NCBI RefSeq assembly: GCF_006717045.1
Contig: NZ_VFPH01000001.1
Span: forward strand, 372,001-436,000
Direction: 5' to 3'
Source of the DNA: Pseudonocardia cypriaca
GTDB taxonomy: Bacteria; Actinomycetota; Actinomycetes; Mycobacteriales; Pseudonocardiaceae
DNA: 64,000 nucleotides
Shown here: in pieces, positions 16,586 through 24,356 of the stretch
How the letters are laid out: each line of letters begins with the position of its first letter
Position numbering within the stretch: the stretch's first letter is position 1
Position numbers and translations under genes: made by a program
Notes under the pieces: model-generated
The model's input: the letters and a program-made list of their open reading frames with translations, nothing else
Database searches by the model: none
Told to the model about the DNA's origin: nothing

Positions 16586-17737
16586 ATGAGCGTCGTCCGC
16601 CAACGTCCTCCGGCGCTCGCGACCGTGGTTCTCACGGCGGGCGTCGTCGTGGTCGGAGCCCAGGCCTTCGTGCTCGCCCCGCTGCTCCCCGACGTCGCGG
16701 CCGGCCTCGGGTCGACCACTGCCGAGGCCGGACGCGCGCTCTCCGCGTACGGCGCGGGGATCGTCGCTTCGGCCCTGGTGCTCGGCCGCAGGCTCGACAC
16801 CCTGCCGCGCCGCGCAGTCCTGATGGCCGGGATGGGCGCGCTCGCCGTGGCCGCTGCCGGGTCGGCCGTCGCCCCGCACTGGTCGTTGCTCGCACTCGCC
16901 CAGCTCCTCGGGGGAGTCGGGGTGGGCGTCCTCCTGCCCGCCACGTACGCGCTCGCCGCCGAGCTCGCCCCGCCAGGCGCGGCGGCCCGCGCGACCGGAC
17001 GGGTGCTCACCGGCTGGTCGATCGCCTTGGTGGCGGGGGTGCCGCTCGCCACGGTGCTCGGCGACGCCATCGGCTGGCGGGCGGCGTTCGGGGCGCTCGC
17101 CGCGCTGTGCGCCGCACAGGCGTCCCTGTACGCGCTGCTGCCGTCGGCCTCGCCCGGTGGTCCCAGCCGCGGTGCTCTCATCGCCGCACTGCGCGCGCCC
17201 GGCGTCGCCACGCTGCTCACCGGGGTGCTCGCCTTCATGGCCGCGTTCTACGGGGTGTTCGCGTTCGTCGGCGTGGAGGTGCGGACATTGCACGGGGGTG
17301 GTGCGACGACGGCCGGGCTCGTCGCACTCGCGTACGGCATCGGGTTCGGCGTCGCGGCGGGCGCCGACCGGCTCCTGGACCGTTTCGGCACCGCCCGCCT
17401 GGTGGCCCCGGCACTCGCCCTGCTGGCCGCGGTCTACCTGGCGCTCGCAGCGACGACCAGGGCGTACGCCCTGTTCCTCGCGATCGCCGTCGTCTGGGGC
17501 CTGGTCAACCACGTCGGGCTGACGCTGCTGCTCAGCCGGTTGGCCGAGGTCGCCCCGGGGCGTCGGGGTGCGGTGCTCGCGCTCAACACCGCCGCGACGT
17601 ACGGCGGCGCCGCCGTGGCGGGCGCACTCGCCGGGCCGGTCTACGAGGGCGTCGGCTTCGGCTGGCTGGCCGTCACCGCCGCAGTGCTACTGGCGCTGGC
17701 CGTGCCCGTGACGGCCGCCCGCCGCACTCCCAGCTGA
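16586..17737 (+). CDS. MFS transporter (AraJ/Cmx-type drug or amino-acid exporter)
   Basis: A 383-residue transporter of the major facilitator superfamily with about 12 hydrophobic segments. Helix 1 is LATVVLTAGVVVVGAQAFVL, and segment GVGVGVLLPATYALAAELAP followed by GAAARATGRVLTG fits the antiporter motif region in helix 5 of DHA1-type exporters. ATG 16586 is preferred to the in-frame ATG at 16544 because family homology begins at the first helix. Divergent pairing with an Lrp/AsnC regulator points to export of an amino acid or analogue. The last 51 bp overlap the convergent FAD monooxygenase gene. Confidence 0.9.
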   Translation: MSVVRQRPPALATVVLTAGVVVVGAQAFVLAPLLPDVAAGLGSTTAEAGRALSAYGAGIVASALVLGRRLDTLPRRAVLMAGMGALAVAAAGSAVAPHWSLLALAQLLGGVGVGVLLPATYALAAELAPPGAAARATGRVLTGWSIALVAGVPLATVLGDAIGWRAAFGALAALCAAQASLYALLPSASPGGPSRGALIAALRAPGVATLLTGVLAFMAAFYGVFAFVGVEVRTLHGGGATTAGLVALAYGIGFGVAAGADRLLDRFGTARLVAPALALLAAVYLALAATTRAYALFLAIAVVWGLVNHVGLTLLLSRLAEVAPGRRGAVLALNTAATYGGAAVAGALAGPVYEGVGFGWLAVTAAVLLALAVPVTAARRTPS

Positions 17738-19051
17738 ACCTGGCTGCGGGGCGGGTTCCGGGACGCGGCGGGCCCACTCGGGGGCGTGCTCGGGCAGCGG
17801 GCCGATCGCGATGAGCCGCGCGGGCACGCCCTGCAGCACCGGGAACCGGCGGAGCAGGCCCAGGAGTGGCGGGAGCGCCGATGCCGGGGCCAGCGGCACG
17901 GTGCCGTCTGCCAGCCCGACCGGTCCGGTGCCGGTCACCGGCGTGCTCGCGGTGGCCGCGCGCTCGCCGAGCACGGCCCGGTGGGCGAGGCGCTGGCCGC
18001 CCTGGATCAGCGCTGTCGGCCACCACCGGCGGCGCTGGACCTTGCGCAGCACCGAGCGCGGCACGATGCCGCCGGAGCGCAGTGCCGGCGCGAGCAGCCG
18101 GGCGGCCGCCACCGCGTCGGCGACGGCGAGGTTGATGCCCACGCCGCCGACCGGGGACATCGCGTGCGCGGCGTCGCCGATCAGCAGCAGGCCGTCGCGG
18201 TGCCAGGTGCGCAGCCGCTCCAGCTTCACGTCCAGCAGTTTCACGTCGTCGAGGGACTCCAGCGCGTCGAGCCGGTCGGCCATCCACGGCAGCAGGGCCG
18301 CGATGCGCTCGCGGAACCGGCCGAGACCGGCCGCGCGCATCGCGGCGTCGGCGCCCTTGGCGATGAGGAACGCGCATTGCCAGTAGTCACCGCGGTCGAT
18401 CATGACCGCGAACTCGCCCGCGCTGACCCGGCCGACCCCGCCGGCCGGGTCCGACTCGCGCCGCGGCAGCCGGAACCACCACACGTCGATCGGCACCCCG
18501 AACGAACGCGGGGTCAACCCGGCGGCCGCGCGCACCGCCGACCCCCGTCCGTCGCAGGCGACCGTCAGGCTCGCCCGGATCTCGTGCTCCGAGCCGTCGG
18601 TCCGGTCCCGGTAGCGCACCCCGCTGACACGGCCACCGTCGTGCAGCAGCCCGACCGCCTCGGCGTTGCGCCGCAGGGTGAAGGTGGGTTCCTCCTCGGC
18701 GGCGTCGGCCACGAGGTCGAGGAAGTCCCACTGCGGCACCAGTGCGATGTGCTGGTGGGCGCCGGGGAGCCGGGTGAGGTCCGCGATCTGCGCGATGCCC
18801 ACGTCGAGCTGCACCTGCGCCCGGTCCACCCGCCGCTGGGGGAGGGCGGCGAACCGCTCGCCGAGGCCGAGCTCGTCGAGCAGGGTGAGCGTGGAGGCGT
18901 GCACGGTGTCGCCGCGGAAGTCGCGCAGGAAGTCGGCGTGCTTCTCGAGAACGGTGGTCTCGATGCCGGCCCGCGCCATGAGCAGGCCGAGGATCAGGCC
19001 CGCAGGCCCTCCGCCGACGACGAGGCAGGTCGTGCGCCCGGTGCTCAACAT
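17687..19051 (-). CDS. FAD-dependent monooxygenase (PHBH fold)
   Basis: A 454-residue flavoprotein hydroxylase of the p-hydroxybenzoate hydroxylase family. It shows the dinucleotide motif VVGGGPAGLILGLLMARAG (about residues 10-28), the middle VACDGRGSAVR (DG motif) and the FAD motif LLIGDAAHAMSPVGGVGIN (about 300). The C-terminus is rich in Pro, Ala and Arg. The start ATG 19051 is the only one placing the GxGxxG motif near the N-terminus; the open frame upstream is only the shadow of gltX. It hydroxylates an unknown aromatic or polyketide-like substrate with NAD(P)H and O2. It has its own promoter region shared with the divergent gltX. Confidence 0.9.
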   Translation of the reverse strand: MLSTGRTTCLVVGGGPAGLILGLLMARAGIETTVLEKHADFLRDFRGDTVHASTLTLLDELGLGERFAALPQRRVDRAQVQLDVGIAQIADLTRLPGAHQHIALVPQWDFLDLVADAAEEEPTFTLRRNAEAVGLLHDGGRVSGVRYRDRTDGSEHEIRASLTVACDGRGSAVRAAAGLTPRSFGVPIDVWWFRLPRRESDPAGGVGRVSAGEFAVMIDRGDYWQCAFLIAKGADAAMRAAGLGRFRERIAALLPWMADRLDALESLDDVKLLDVKLERLRTWHRDGLLLIGDAAHAMSPVGGVGINLAVADAVAAARLLAPALRSGGIVPRSVLRKVQRRRWWPTALIQGGQRLAHRAVLGERAATASTPVTGTGPVGLADGTVPLAPASALPPLLGLLRRFPVLQGVPARLIAIGPLPEHAPEWARRVPEPAPQPGSAGSAAGGRHGHGQRQ

Positions 19052-19095
19052 CTGTTGAATTCTACGCCCCTCAGAAGCGGCTGACCAGCCCTCGA

Positions 19096-19101
19096 TAGGC
19101 T
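19096..19101 (+). promoter_or_regulatory. putative -10 box TAGGCT of gltX
   Basis: TAGGCT fits TAnnnT and ends 10 bases before the gltX ATG. No Shine-Dalgarno sequence lies in those 10 bases, so the mRNA may be leaderless or nearly so. No good -35 box is seen at the right distance, so support is moderate. Confidence 0.4.
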
Positions 19102-19111
19102 TGTCCGCATC

Positions 19112-20605
19112 ATGACTGCAGGCAACGACGTCCGGGTGCGCTTCTGCCCGTCGCCGACGGGCACCCCGCACGTCGGACTGATCCGCACCGCCCTGTTCAA
19201 CTGGGCCCACGCCCGCCACAACGGCGGCACCTTCGTGTTCCGCATCGAGGACACCGACGCCCGCCGCGACTCCGTCGAGTCGTACGAGGCGCTGCTCGAC
19301 GCCCTGCGCTGGCTCGGCCTCGACTGGGACGAGGGTCCCGAGGTCGGGGGCCCGCACGGGCCCTACCGGCAGAGCGAGCGCCGCGACTCCTACCGCAACG
19401 CCCTCGGGCTCCTCGTGCAGGCGGGCGAGGTCTACGAGTCGTACTCGACGCCGGAGGAGATCGAGGCGCGGCACCGGGCCGCCGGTCGCGACCCCAAGCT
19501 CGGCTACGACAACGCCGACCGCGACCACACCGAGGAGCAGAAGGCCGCGTTCCGGGCCGAAGGGCGCTCGCCGGTGTTCCGGCTGCGGATGCCCGACCGC
19601 GACATCTCGTTCGACGACCTCGTCCGCGGCCCCGTCACGTTCAAGGCGGGCACGGTGCCCGACTTCGTGCTCGCCCGGGGCGACGGCACCCCGCTCTACC
19701 CGTTCACGAACCCGCTCGACGACGCGCTCATGGGCATCACCGACGTCCTGCGCGGCGAGGACCTCCTCCCGTCGACCCCTCGCCAGATCGCGCTGCTCGA
19801 AGCGCTGCAGCGGGTGGGCATCGGGAACGGGCCTTTCCGCTACGGGCACCTCCCGCTGGTCACGGGCGAGGGCAACCGCAAGCTGTCCAAGCGCGACCCG
19901 CAGTCGAACCTGTTCCTCTACCGCGAACGCGGATTCGTGCCCGAGGGGCTGCTGAACTACCTCGCGTTGCTCGGCTGGTCGATAGCCGAGGACCGCGATG
20001 TGTTCACGATGGCCGAGATGGTCGAGGCGTTCGACATCACACGCGTATCGAGCAATGCAGCACGCTTCGATCTCAAGAAGGCCGAGGCTATCAATGCGGC
20101 GCACCTGCGGGCGCTGCCCGTGGAGGAGTTCGCGCGGCGGGTCGAGCCGTACCTCGAGGCCGAAGGTGTGATCACCGGCACGCCGACGGAGGAGCAGCGC
20201 GCGCTTCTCGCCGCGGCCGCGCCGCTGGTGCAGGAGCGCAGCGTCGTGCTGTCCGACGCCGCGCGCATGCTGCGCTTCCTGTTCGTGCCAGAGGAGGGCT
20301 TCGCCCCCGACGCCGACGCGGCCGAGAAGAACCTCGGCGCCGACGCCGCCCCCGTGCTCGAAGCGGCCCTGACCGGCCTCGATGCCGTTCCCGAGTGGTC
20401 CACCGAGCAGATCGAGGGCGCCCTCAAGGCGGCGCTCGTGGACGGGCTCGGCCTCAAGCCGCGCAAGGCGTTCGCACCCGTGCGGGTCGCCGTGAGCGGG
20501 CGCACCGTGTCGCCGCCGCTCTACGAGTCCATGGAACTCCTGGGCCGCGAGCGCTCCCTCGCCCGACTGAGGGCCGGTTTGGAGCGCGCTGCGAGCCTCG
20601 GCTAG
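19112..20605 (+). CDS. gltX: glutamyl-tRNA synthetase
   Basis: Charges tRNA-Glu with glutamate. Most actinobacteria use the same non-discriminating enzyme to make Glu-tRNA-Gln for the GatCAB amidotransferase. The 497-residue class I synthetase has the HIGH-type motif in CPSPTGTPHVGLIRTALFNW (about residues 11-30, here PHVG) and the KMSKS-type motif KLSKRD (about 256). The anticodon-binding helical domain follows. ATG 19112 is the clear start. Downstream on the same strand lie tRNA-Gln and tRNA-Glu, the two tRNAs this enzyme would be expected to charge, only 47 and 169 bases after the stop. Confidence 0.97.
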   Translation: MTAGNDVRVRFCPSPTGTPHVGLIRTALFNWAHARHNGGTFVFRIEDTDARRDSVESYEALLDALRWLGLDWDEGPEVGGPHGPYRQSERRDSYRNALGLLVQAGEVYESYSTPEEIEARHRAAGRDPKLGYDNADRDHTEEQKAAFRAEGRSPVFRLRMPDRDISFDDLVRGPVTFKAGTVPDFVLARGDGTPLYPFTNPLDDALMGITDVLRGEDLLPSTPRQIALLEALQRVGIGNGPFRYGHLPLVTGEGNRKLSKRDPQSNLFLYRERGFVPEGLLNYLALLGWSIAEDRDVFTMAEMVEAFDITRVSSNAARFDLKKAEAINAAHLRALPVEEFARRVEPYLEAEGVITGTPTEEQRALLAAAAPLVQERSVVLSDAARMLRFLFVPEEGFAPDADAAEKNLGADAAPVLEAALTGLDAVPEWSTEQIEGALKAALVDGLGLKPRKAFAPVRVAVSGRTVSPPLYESMELLGRERSLARLRAGLERAASLG

Positions 20606-20652
20606 AGTGGAGCACACAGGGCGCGGACACCCCCGGGGTGAACGCGAACCCT

Positions 20653-20724
20653 TGGGGTATGGTGTAATTGGCAGCACGACTGATTCTGGTTCAGTTAGTC
20701 TAGGTTCGAGTCCTGGTACCCCAG
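20653..20724 (+). tRNA. tRNA-Gln (anticodon CTG)
   Basis: The cloverleaf is readable. The acceptor TGGGGTA pairs with TACCCCA at the 3' end, followed by discriminator G. The D stem is GTGT/GCAC. Anticodon stem ACTGA/TCAGT closes the loop TTCTGGT, giving anticodon CTG. T stem CTAGG/CCTGG has loop TTCGAGT. CCA is not encoded. It reads CAG and lies 47 bases after gltX. Confidence 0.95.
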
Positions 20725-20774
20725 CGGAAACGCTCCAGAAGCGGTCTGATAAACTTCATAGGAGCAATTCCCAC

Positions 20775-20847
20775 GGCCCCGTCGTCTAGCGGCCTAGGAC
20801 GCCGCCCTCTCAAGGCGGTAGCGCGGGTTCAAATCCCGTCGGGGCTA
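20775..20847 (+). tRNA. tRNA-Glu (anticodon CTC)
   Basis: The acceptor GGCCCCG pairs with CGGGGCT (G-T at the first pair), followed by discriminator A. Anticodon stem CCGCC/GGCGG encloses CTCTCAA, giving anticodon CTC. The T arm is GCGGG TTCAAAT CCCGT. CCA is not encoded. It reads GAG. A strong terminator begins 10 bases later. Confidence 0.95.
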
Positions 20848-20856
20848 CGCGAGTGA

Positions 20857-20903
20857 GCGAGGCATGTCTGCGGAAAGCGCAGACATGCCTCGCTTCGCTT
20901 TTT
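20857..20903 (+). terminator. terminator after tRNA-Glu
   Basis: Arms 20857-20872 and 20878-20893 are exact 16-bp reverse complements around loop GAAAG, followed by TTCGCTTTTT. This probably ends the gltX/tRNA transcript. A second hairpin (TCTGGGGG and CCCCCAGA around CGCAG) follows at once. Confidence 0.85.
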
Positions 20904-21044
20904 CTTCTGGGGGCGCAGCCCCCAGACCCCGCCCCGGAGGGGCTTCGCCCCCCGGGACCCCCCGTCTCACAGTTCGTGGTTCCACTGACGTTCGAGGGCT
21001 CCGGTGGTTCGGGCCGTGGTGACCGCAGCGATCCCGGCGATCCC

Positions 21045-21122
21045 GGCGAGGCATGCCTGCGGAAAGCCCCGGCGAGGCATGCCTGCGGAGAGCCCCGGCG
21101 AGGCATGCCTGCGGAGGGCGCA
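21045..21122 (+). repeat. three tandem 26-bp repeats
   Basis: Units at 21045-21070, 21071-21096 and 21097-21122 share GGCGAGGCATGCCTGCGGA, with small changes near each end. GAGGCATGCCT is itself palindromic and is the same sequence as the terminator arm. They sit between the two copies of the larger duplication and probably arose by slippage. Confidence 0.85.
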
Positions 21123-21359
21123 GACGTGCCTCGCTTCGCTTTTTCTTCTGGGGGCGCAGCCCCCAGACCCCGCCCCGGAGGGGCTTCGCCCCCCGGGACC
21201 CCCCGTCTCACAGTTCGTGGTTCCACTGACGTTCGAGGGCTCCGGTGGTTCAGGCCGTGGTGACCGCAGCGATCCCGGCGAGGCATGCCTGCGGAAAGCG
21301 CAGGCGGAGGCTGCTGTGGTGCCGAAGATCGGCCTCGAGGTCGTGCTGTCCCGGTGGCG

Positions 21360-22157
21360 TCAGTGGTGACGGGGGGGCTCGGACGTCACCGCTCCGACGC
21401 CGGGACGGGTCCACTGAACGGTGGGCCGCCCCCCGGTCCAGTTGTTCCCGATGCCGTCCTCGTGGCTGCGCCAGAACCAGCCCGGGTTCTTGCCTTCGGG
21501 CCAGCCCTCGGGGTAGTCCTGCCAGGCTTCCACGCGGCCGCGGGCGGTCATGTCGAGGAGGGCGAGCGCGGGCATCGTCGCCTCGCAGCCCCTGCCGGTG
21601 ACGGTGTTGGTGAGGAACACCCGCTCGCCATGGCGCAGCAAGCACACCCAGGTCCCGAAGTCGTCGCCGCTCACGATGTCGTCCTCGACGTCGGCCACGG
21701 AGTACCAGTGGTGGGGGTAGCCCATGAAGTCGACGAACGCCGCGAGGTCCGGGTAAGGCGCCTTGGCGAAGACGGCGAACGAGACGCCCCGCGCGTGGAG
21801 GTAAGCCGGGTTCTGCACGGCGAAGTAGGTCAGGGTGCAGCCCTCGCACTGGTTCTCGAACGGCTCGCCCAGGTGCCACATGTGCTTGTAGACGATGAGC
21901 TCCTCGCGGCCATCGAACAGGTCGAGGAGGGTCGCCGGCCCGTCCGGCCCGACGACGGTGATGGTTGCGTCGACCTCCATCATCGGGAGCAGACGGCGGG
22001 CCGCGGCGATCGCGTCGCCCTCGCGGGTGTGCGCCTTCTCGCGCACCAGTAGCTCGTCGCGGGCGGCCTGCCAGGCCCCCCTGTCAACGATCGGGGGGAC
22101 GGCGGACGCGGCCGACGCCTCGTGCTGGATCGGGCGGTTCTCGTGGGTGCTGGTCAT
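21360..22157 (-). CDS. DUF899 family protein, thioredoxin-like
   Basis: A 265-residue DUF899 protein, a family with a thioredoxin-like fold and no firm biochemical role. Family-typical segments are KAHTREGDAIAAARRLLPM, LIVYKHMWHLGEPFENQCEG (with the CEGC pair just after), GYPHHWYSV and the late GWPEGKNPGWFWRSHEDG. The CxxC-like CEGC suggests a redox role, but this is inference. ATG 22157 is the natural start. It lies alone between the repeat region and an unrelated plus-strand pair. Confidence 0.9.
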   Translation of the reverse strand: MTSTHENRPIQHEASAASAVPPIVDRGAWQAARDELLVREKAHTREGDAIAAARRLLPMMEVDATITVVGPDGPATLLDLFDGREELIVYKHMWHLGEPFENQCEGCTLTYFAVQNPAYLHARGVSFAVFAKAPYPDLAAFVDFMGYPHHWYSVADVEDDIVSGDDFGTWVCLLRHGERVFLTNTVTGRGCEATMPALALLDMTARGRVEAWQDYPEGWPEGKNPGWFWRSHEDGIGNNWTGGRPTVQWTRPGVGAVTSEPPRHH

Positions 22158-22433
22158 GCGCTGCTCCCTCGCTCGGACAGGCTTCGACAGTGCTGACTTG
22201 TGCGCCTGCCGAAAGTCATCGGTCGGCAGGCTGATCGATTCGACCGCCGGCTCGAGGCCGAGGTCTCGGTGAGGTCAGGCCTGCAGCTCGGACGAGCAGT
22301 GCCGCTCGCCGATCACGTTGTCCTGTGGATGATCAGCGCATGCACGTCCGGCGGTGCCGCCCGGCGATGCGCCGTATCAAGGCTGAGCGCTCGGGCTCCT
22401 CCCTCCGCGTGTCCCTGGTGAAGGGAGGCGGCC

Positions 22434-23306
22434 ATGCCTCGACGATCCACACGGACGAGCACGGAATCACATGCGCGAATCACAGTGCCCGGCGTGGTTC
22501 GGTCAGCTCGTGGCGCCGCCGGGCACGCCGTAGCTGTGCGCTCTGCCGCCTGCCTCCTGCTGGTGTTCGCTGTGCCGGGGTGCAACACGACGAACGTCAC
22601 GGTCGTGCCGATCGACGTCATCCTGGTGAGCAACGGCGGAGCGAACCTGCCGAGCGAGTTCACAACGCTCGTGGTGAGCTGCGAGCAGGATCTCCGGCAG
22701 GGCCGGCATGCGGAGTGCCGCGACGAGGCGGAGCGTGCCCAGGAGTCAGCCGACCCGCAGGTCCGCGCCGCCGCCCTTGTCCTCGAGCGGGTCGCCGACA
22801 CGAACCTGGGCGATCACGAGGCCAGCCTGGCCGACCCCAACGACGTCGAGGTCGCCCTCGATCAGCTGCCCGACAACGTCCAGAACAACTTCGCGGAGAT
22901 CTACTTCCGAGCTCAGGCGGTGTCGGCCGCCGCAACCGGCGACGAAGAGGCGGCCGCAGGCGCGGCCCGCCGGGTCGACGCCGTCTCACCCGAGCGCTCT
23001 GAGCTGGTCCGCACGGAGCTGTGTCGCGCAGCGGCGGACCCGCAGGGGATCGACGAGTGCCGGCGCGACCCGCCGCCCCCGCCGCCCCCGCCCCCACCGC
23101 CGGTTGAGCCGCCACCGGTTGAGCCGCCGCCGGTTGAGCCGCCGCCGGTGGAGCCGCCGCCGGTGGAGCCGCCGCCGGTGGAGCCGCCACCGGTGGAGCC
23201 GCCACCGGTGGAGCCGCCACCGGTGGAGCCGCCACCGGTCGAGCCGCCACCAGTTGAGCCGCCACCAGTTGAGCCGCCGCCTGACCAGGGAGACGGTGGT
23301 GGGTGA
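22434..23306 (+). CDS. secreted lipoprotein with Pro-rich VEPPP repeat tail
   Basis: A 290-residue protein with a long basic N-region, a hydrophobic stretch (AACLLLVFAVPGC) and a lipobox-like Cys at about residue 50. It is thus probably a membrane-anchored lipoprotein facing outside. The middle, about 55-200, is helical and may be TPR-like (ADPQVRAAALVLERVADTNL, NNFAEIYFRAQAVSAAATGD). The C-terminus is a run of Pro and then twelve VEPPP units. ATG 22434 follows AAGGGAGG at 5-6 bases; GTG 22536 would give a shorter signal peptide. The stop overlaps the next gene, so the two are coupled. No known family is recognised. Confidence 0.78.
   Translation: MPRRSTRTSTESHARITVPGVVRSARGAAGHAVAVRSAACLLLVFAVPGCNTTNVTVVPIDVILVSNGGANLPSEFTTLVVSCEQDLRQGRHAECRDEAERAQESADPQVRAAALVLERVADTNLGDHEASLADPNDVEVALDQLPDNVQNNFAEIYFRAQAVSAAATGDEEAAAGAARRVDAVSPERSELVRTELCRAAADPQGIDECRRDPPPPPPPPPPPVEPPPVEPPPVEPPPVEPPPVEPPPVEPPPVEPPPVEPPPVEPPPVEPPPVEPPPVEPPPDQGDGGG
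23101..23280 (+). repeat. 15-bp minisatellite, 12 units, encoding VEPPP
   Basis: Twelve tandem 15-base units of the form CCGGTKGAGCCGCCR run in frame within the lipoprotein gene. They differ only in third positions and in GTT/GTG/GTC for Val. The run of near-identical units indicates slippage and a length that may vary between strains. Confidence 0.92.
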
Positions 23307-24231
23307 GGAGCCGGTCCCCGCCTCGGCCGAGGGCTTCTCCCGACTCTGGAAGATCGTCGGACAGTTGGTCGCGCCCACAACGCTCGTAACCGTGCTGCTG
23401 ATCTACTTCGGCTGGGTCCGAACCTCGGTGATCTACGAGGTCTTCGGGATCAGTTACAGCACTCTCGGGCTCACCGTCGACGACCTGCTGTTCCGCAGTG
23501 TCAGCACGACTTTCACACCCGTCGCCCTGGTCCTGCTCCTGATGGTCGTCGTGCGCCCGGCGCACATTCTGACGGTGCGGCTGCTGCGTACGAACAGCTT
23601 CACGGAGCGGCTCGTTCCACTGTTGGTCTCGATCGGTGGAGCACTGGCCACCGCTATCGGACTGCTCGGCTTCACGCGGGTCGTCCAGTACTCCGTCGAG
23701 TGGCCATTGGTGCCGATCGGGCTCGGCCTGGGGCTGCTCCTGCTGAGCTATGGGGCCGCGCTGCGGGGAACGACTCGATCAGAGGTGGCGGCCGAACCGG
23801 CGAGCCGCAGCGGCGCGGCCGACGCAGAGGTGGGTTCTGCCGGTGGTTCCCGCACACCCGTGCCGAATGGTCACGATCTCCTGCAGCGGGTGGCGTTGGC
23901 CGCCGTCGTCCTGCTGAGCGCATTCTGGGCACTCGCGGTCTTCGCCCAGCTCAACGGCATCTCTGCCGCTGAGCAGATCGCGCGCCAGCCCAGGTCGCTT
24001 CCCGGCGTCGTGATCTACGCATCGAATCGCCTGCATCTCAGCGGACCCGGGATCCTCGAGTCTCCGCTGCACTCCGACGCCGAGGCGACGTACCGCTTCC
24101 GATACGATGGATACCGACTCCTGCTCCGTTCCAACGAGAAGTACTTCCTGCTGCCCCTTCGTTGGAGGCCTGGTGCTCGTGCTGTCGTGCTCGCGGACGA
24201 TGCCTCACTGCGAGTCGAGTTCTTCCGATAG
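23299..24231 (+). CDS. hypothetical multi-pass membrane protein
   Basis: A 310-residue membrane protein not matched to a known family. Hydrophobic segments are seen near the N-terminus (APTTLVTVLLIYFGWV), then TPVALVLLLMVVV, LVPLLVSIGGALATAIGLLG, WPLVPIGLGLGLLLLSYG and, later, RVALAAVVLLSAFWALAVFA, followed by a C-terminal domain of about 95 residues. Start GTG 23299 is favoured by AGGGAG 7 bases upstream; GTG 23296 is also possible. It overlaps the end of the Pro-rich lipoprotein gene, so the two products are likely partners at the cell surface. A gapless palindrome follows as terminator. Confidence 0.75.
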   Translation: MGEEPVPASAEGFSRLWKIVGQLVAPTTLVTVLLIYFGWVRTSVIYEVFGISYSTLGLTVDDLLFRSVSTTFTPVALVLLLMVVVRPAHILTVRLLRTNSFTERLVPLLVSIGGALATAIGLLGFTRVVQYSVEWPLVPIGLGLGLLLLSYGAALRGTTRSEVAAEPASRSGAADAEVGSAGGSRTPVPNGHDLLQRVALAAVVLLSAFWALAVFAQLNGISAAEQIARQPRSLPGVVIYASNRLHLSGPGILESPLHSDAEATYRFRYDGYRLLLRSNEKYFLLPLRWRPGARAVVLADDASLRVEFFR

Positions 24232-24255
24232 GCGATGTCGTCATGATCAGCTCTT

Positions 24256-24279
24256 CGGCGCCTTCCCGGGAAGGCGCCG
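24256..24279. terminator. gapless 24-bp palindrome between convergent genes
   Basis: Bases 24256-24279 read identically on both strands (CGGCGCCTTCCC and its complement). It lies between the convergent membrane-protein and Hsp70-like genes, 25 bases after the first, and is likely a bidirectional terminator without a T-tract. Confidence 0.6.
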
Positions 24280-24356
24280 ACCTGTGATCGCCGGTGGCGC
24301 CTGACCTGATCCGGTCGACGCCACGGCCCGGTCAGGTCGAATTGATCAGGCGATCG

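Larger units (their letters stand above)
20857..21281 (+). repeat. tandem duplication of the post-tRNA terminator region
   Basis: Bases 20857-21040 recur at 21098-21281, an offset of 241 bases, with only a handful of substitutions. The unit holds the terminator stem, the GC-rich hairpins after it and a following stretch with GTCTCACAGTTCGTGG. The stretch 20848-21359 has no supportable gene; open frames here are low-complexity translations of the repeat. Recent duplication is inferred from the near identity. Confidence 0.88.

Noticed and set aside
21045..21122. Three 26-bp repeats as a CRISPR array
   Set aside because: The units are directly adjacent with no spacers, and no cas gene is near.
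20810..21286. Open frames on both strands over the region after tRNA-Glu
   Set aside because: They translate the duplicated terminator repeat, and one covers part of the tRNA itself; the repeated peptide has no domain.
22913..23380. Minus-strand frame with a GGGST repeat
   Set aside because: It is the complement of the VEPPP minisatellite. The plus frame has a ribosome site and a lipobox; this one has neither.
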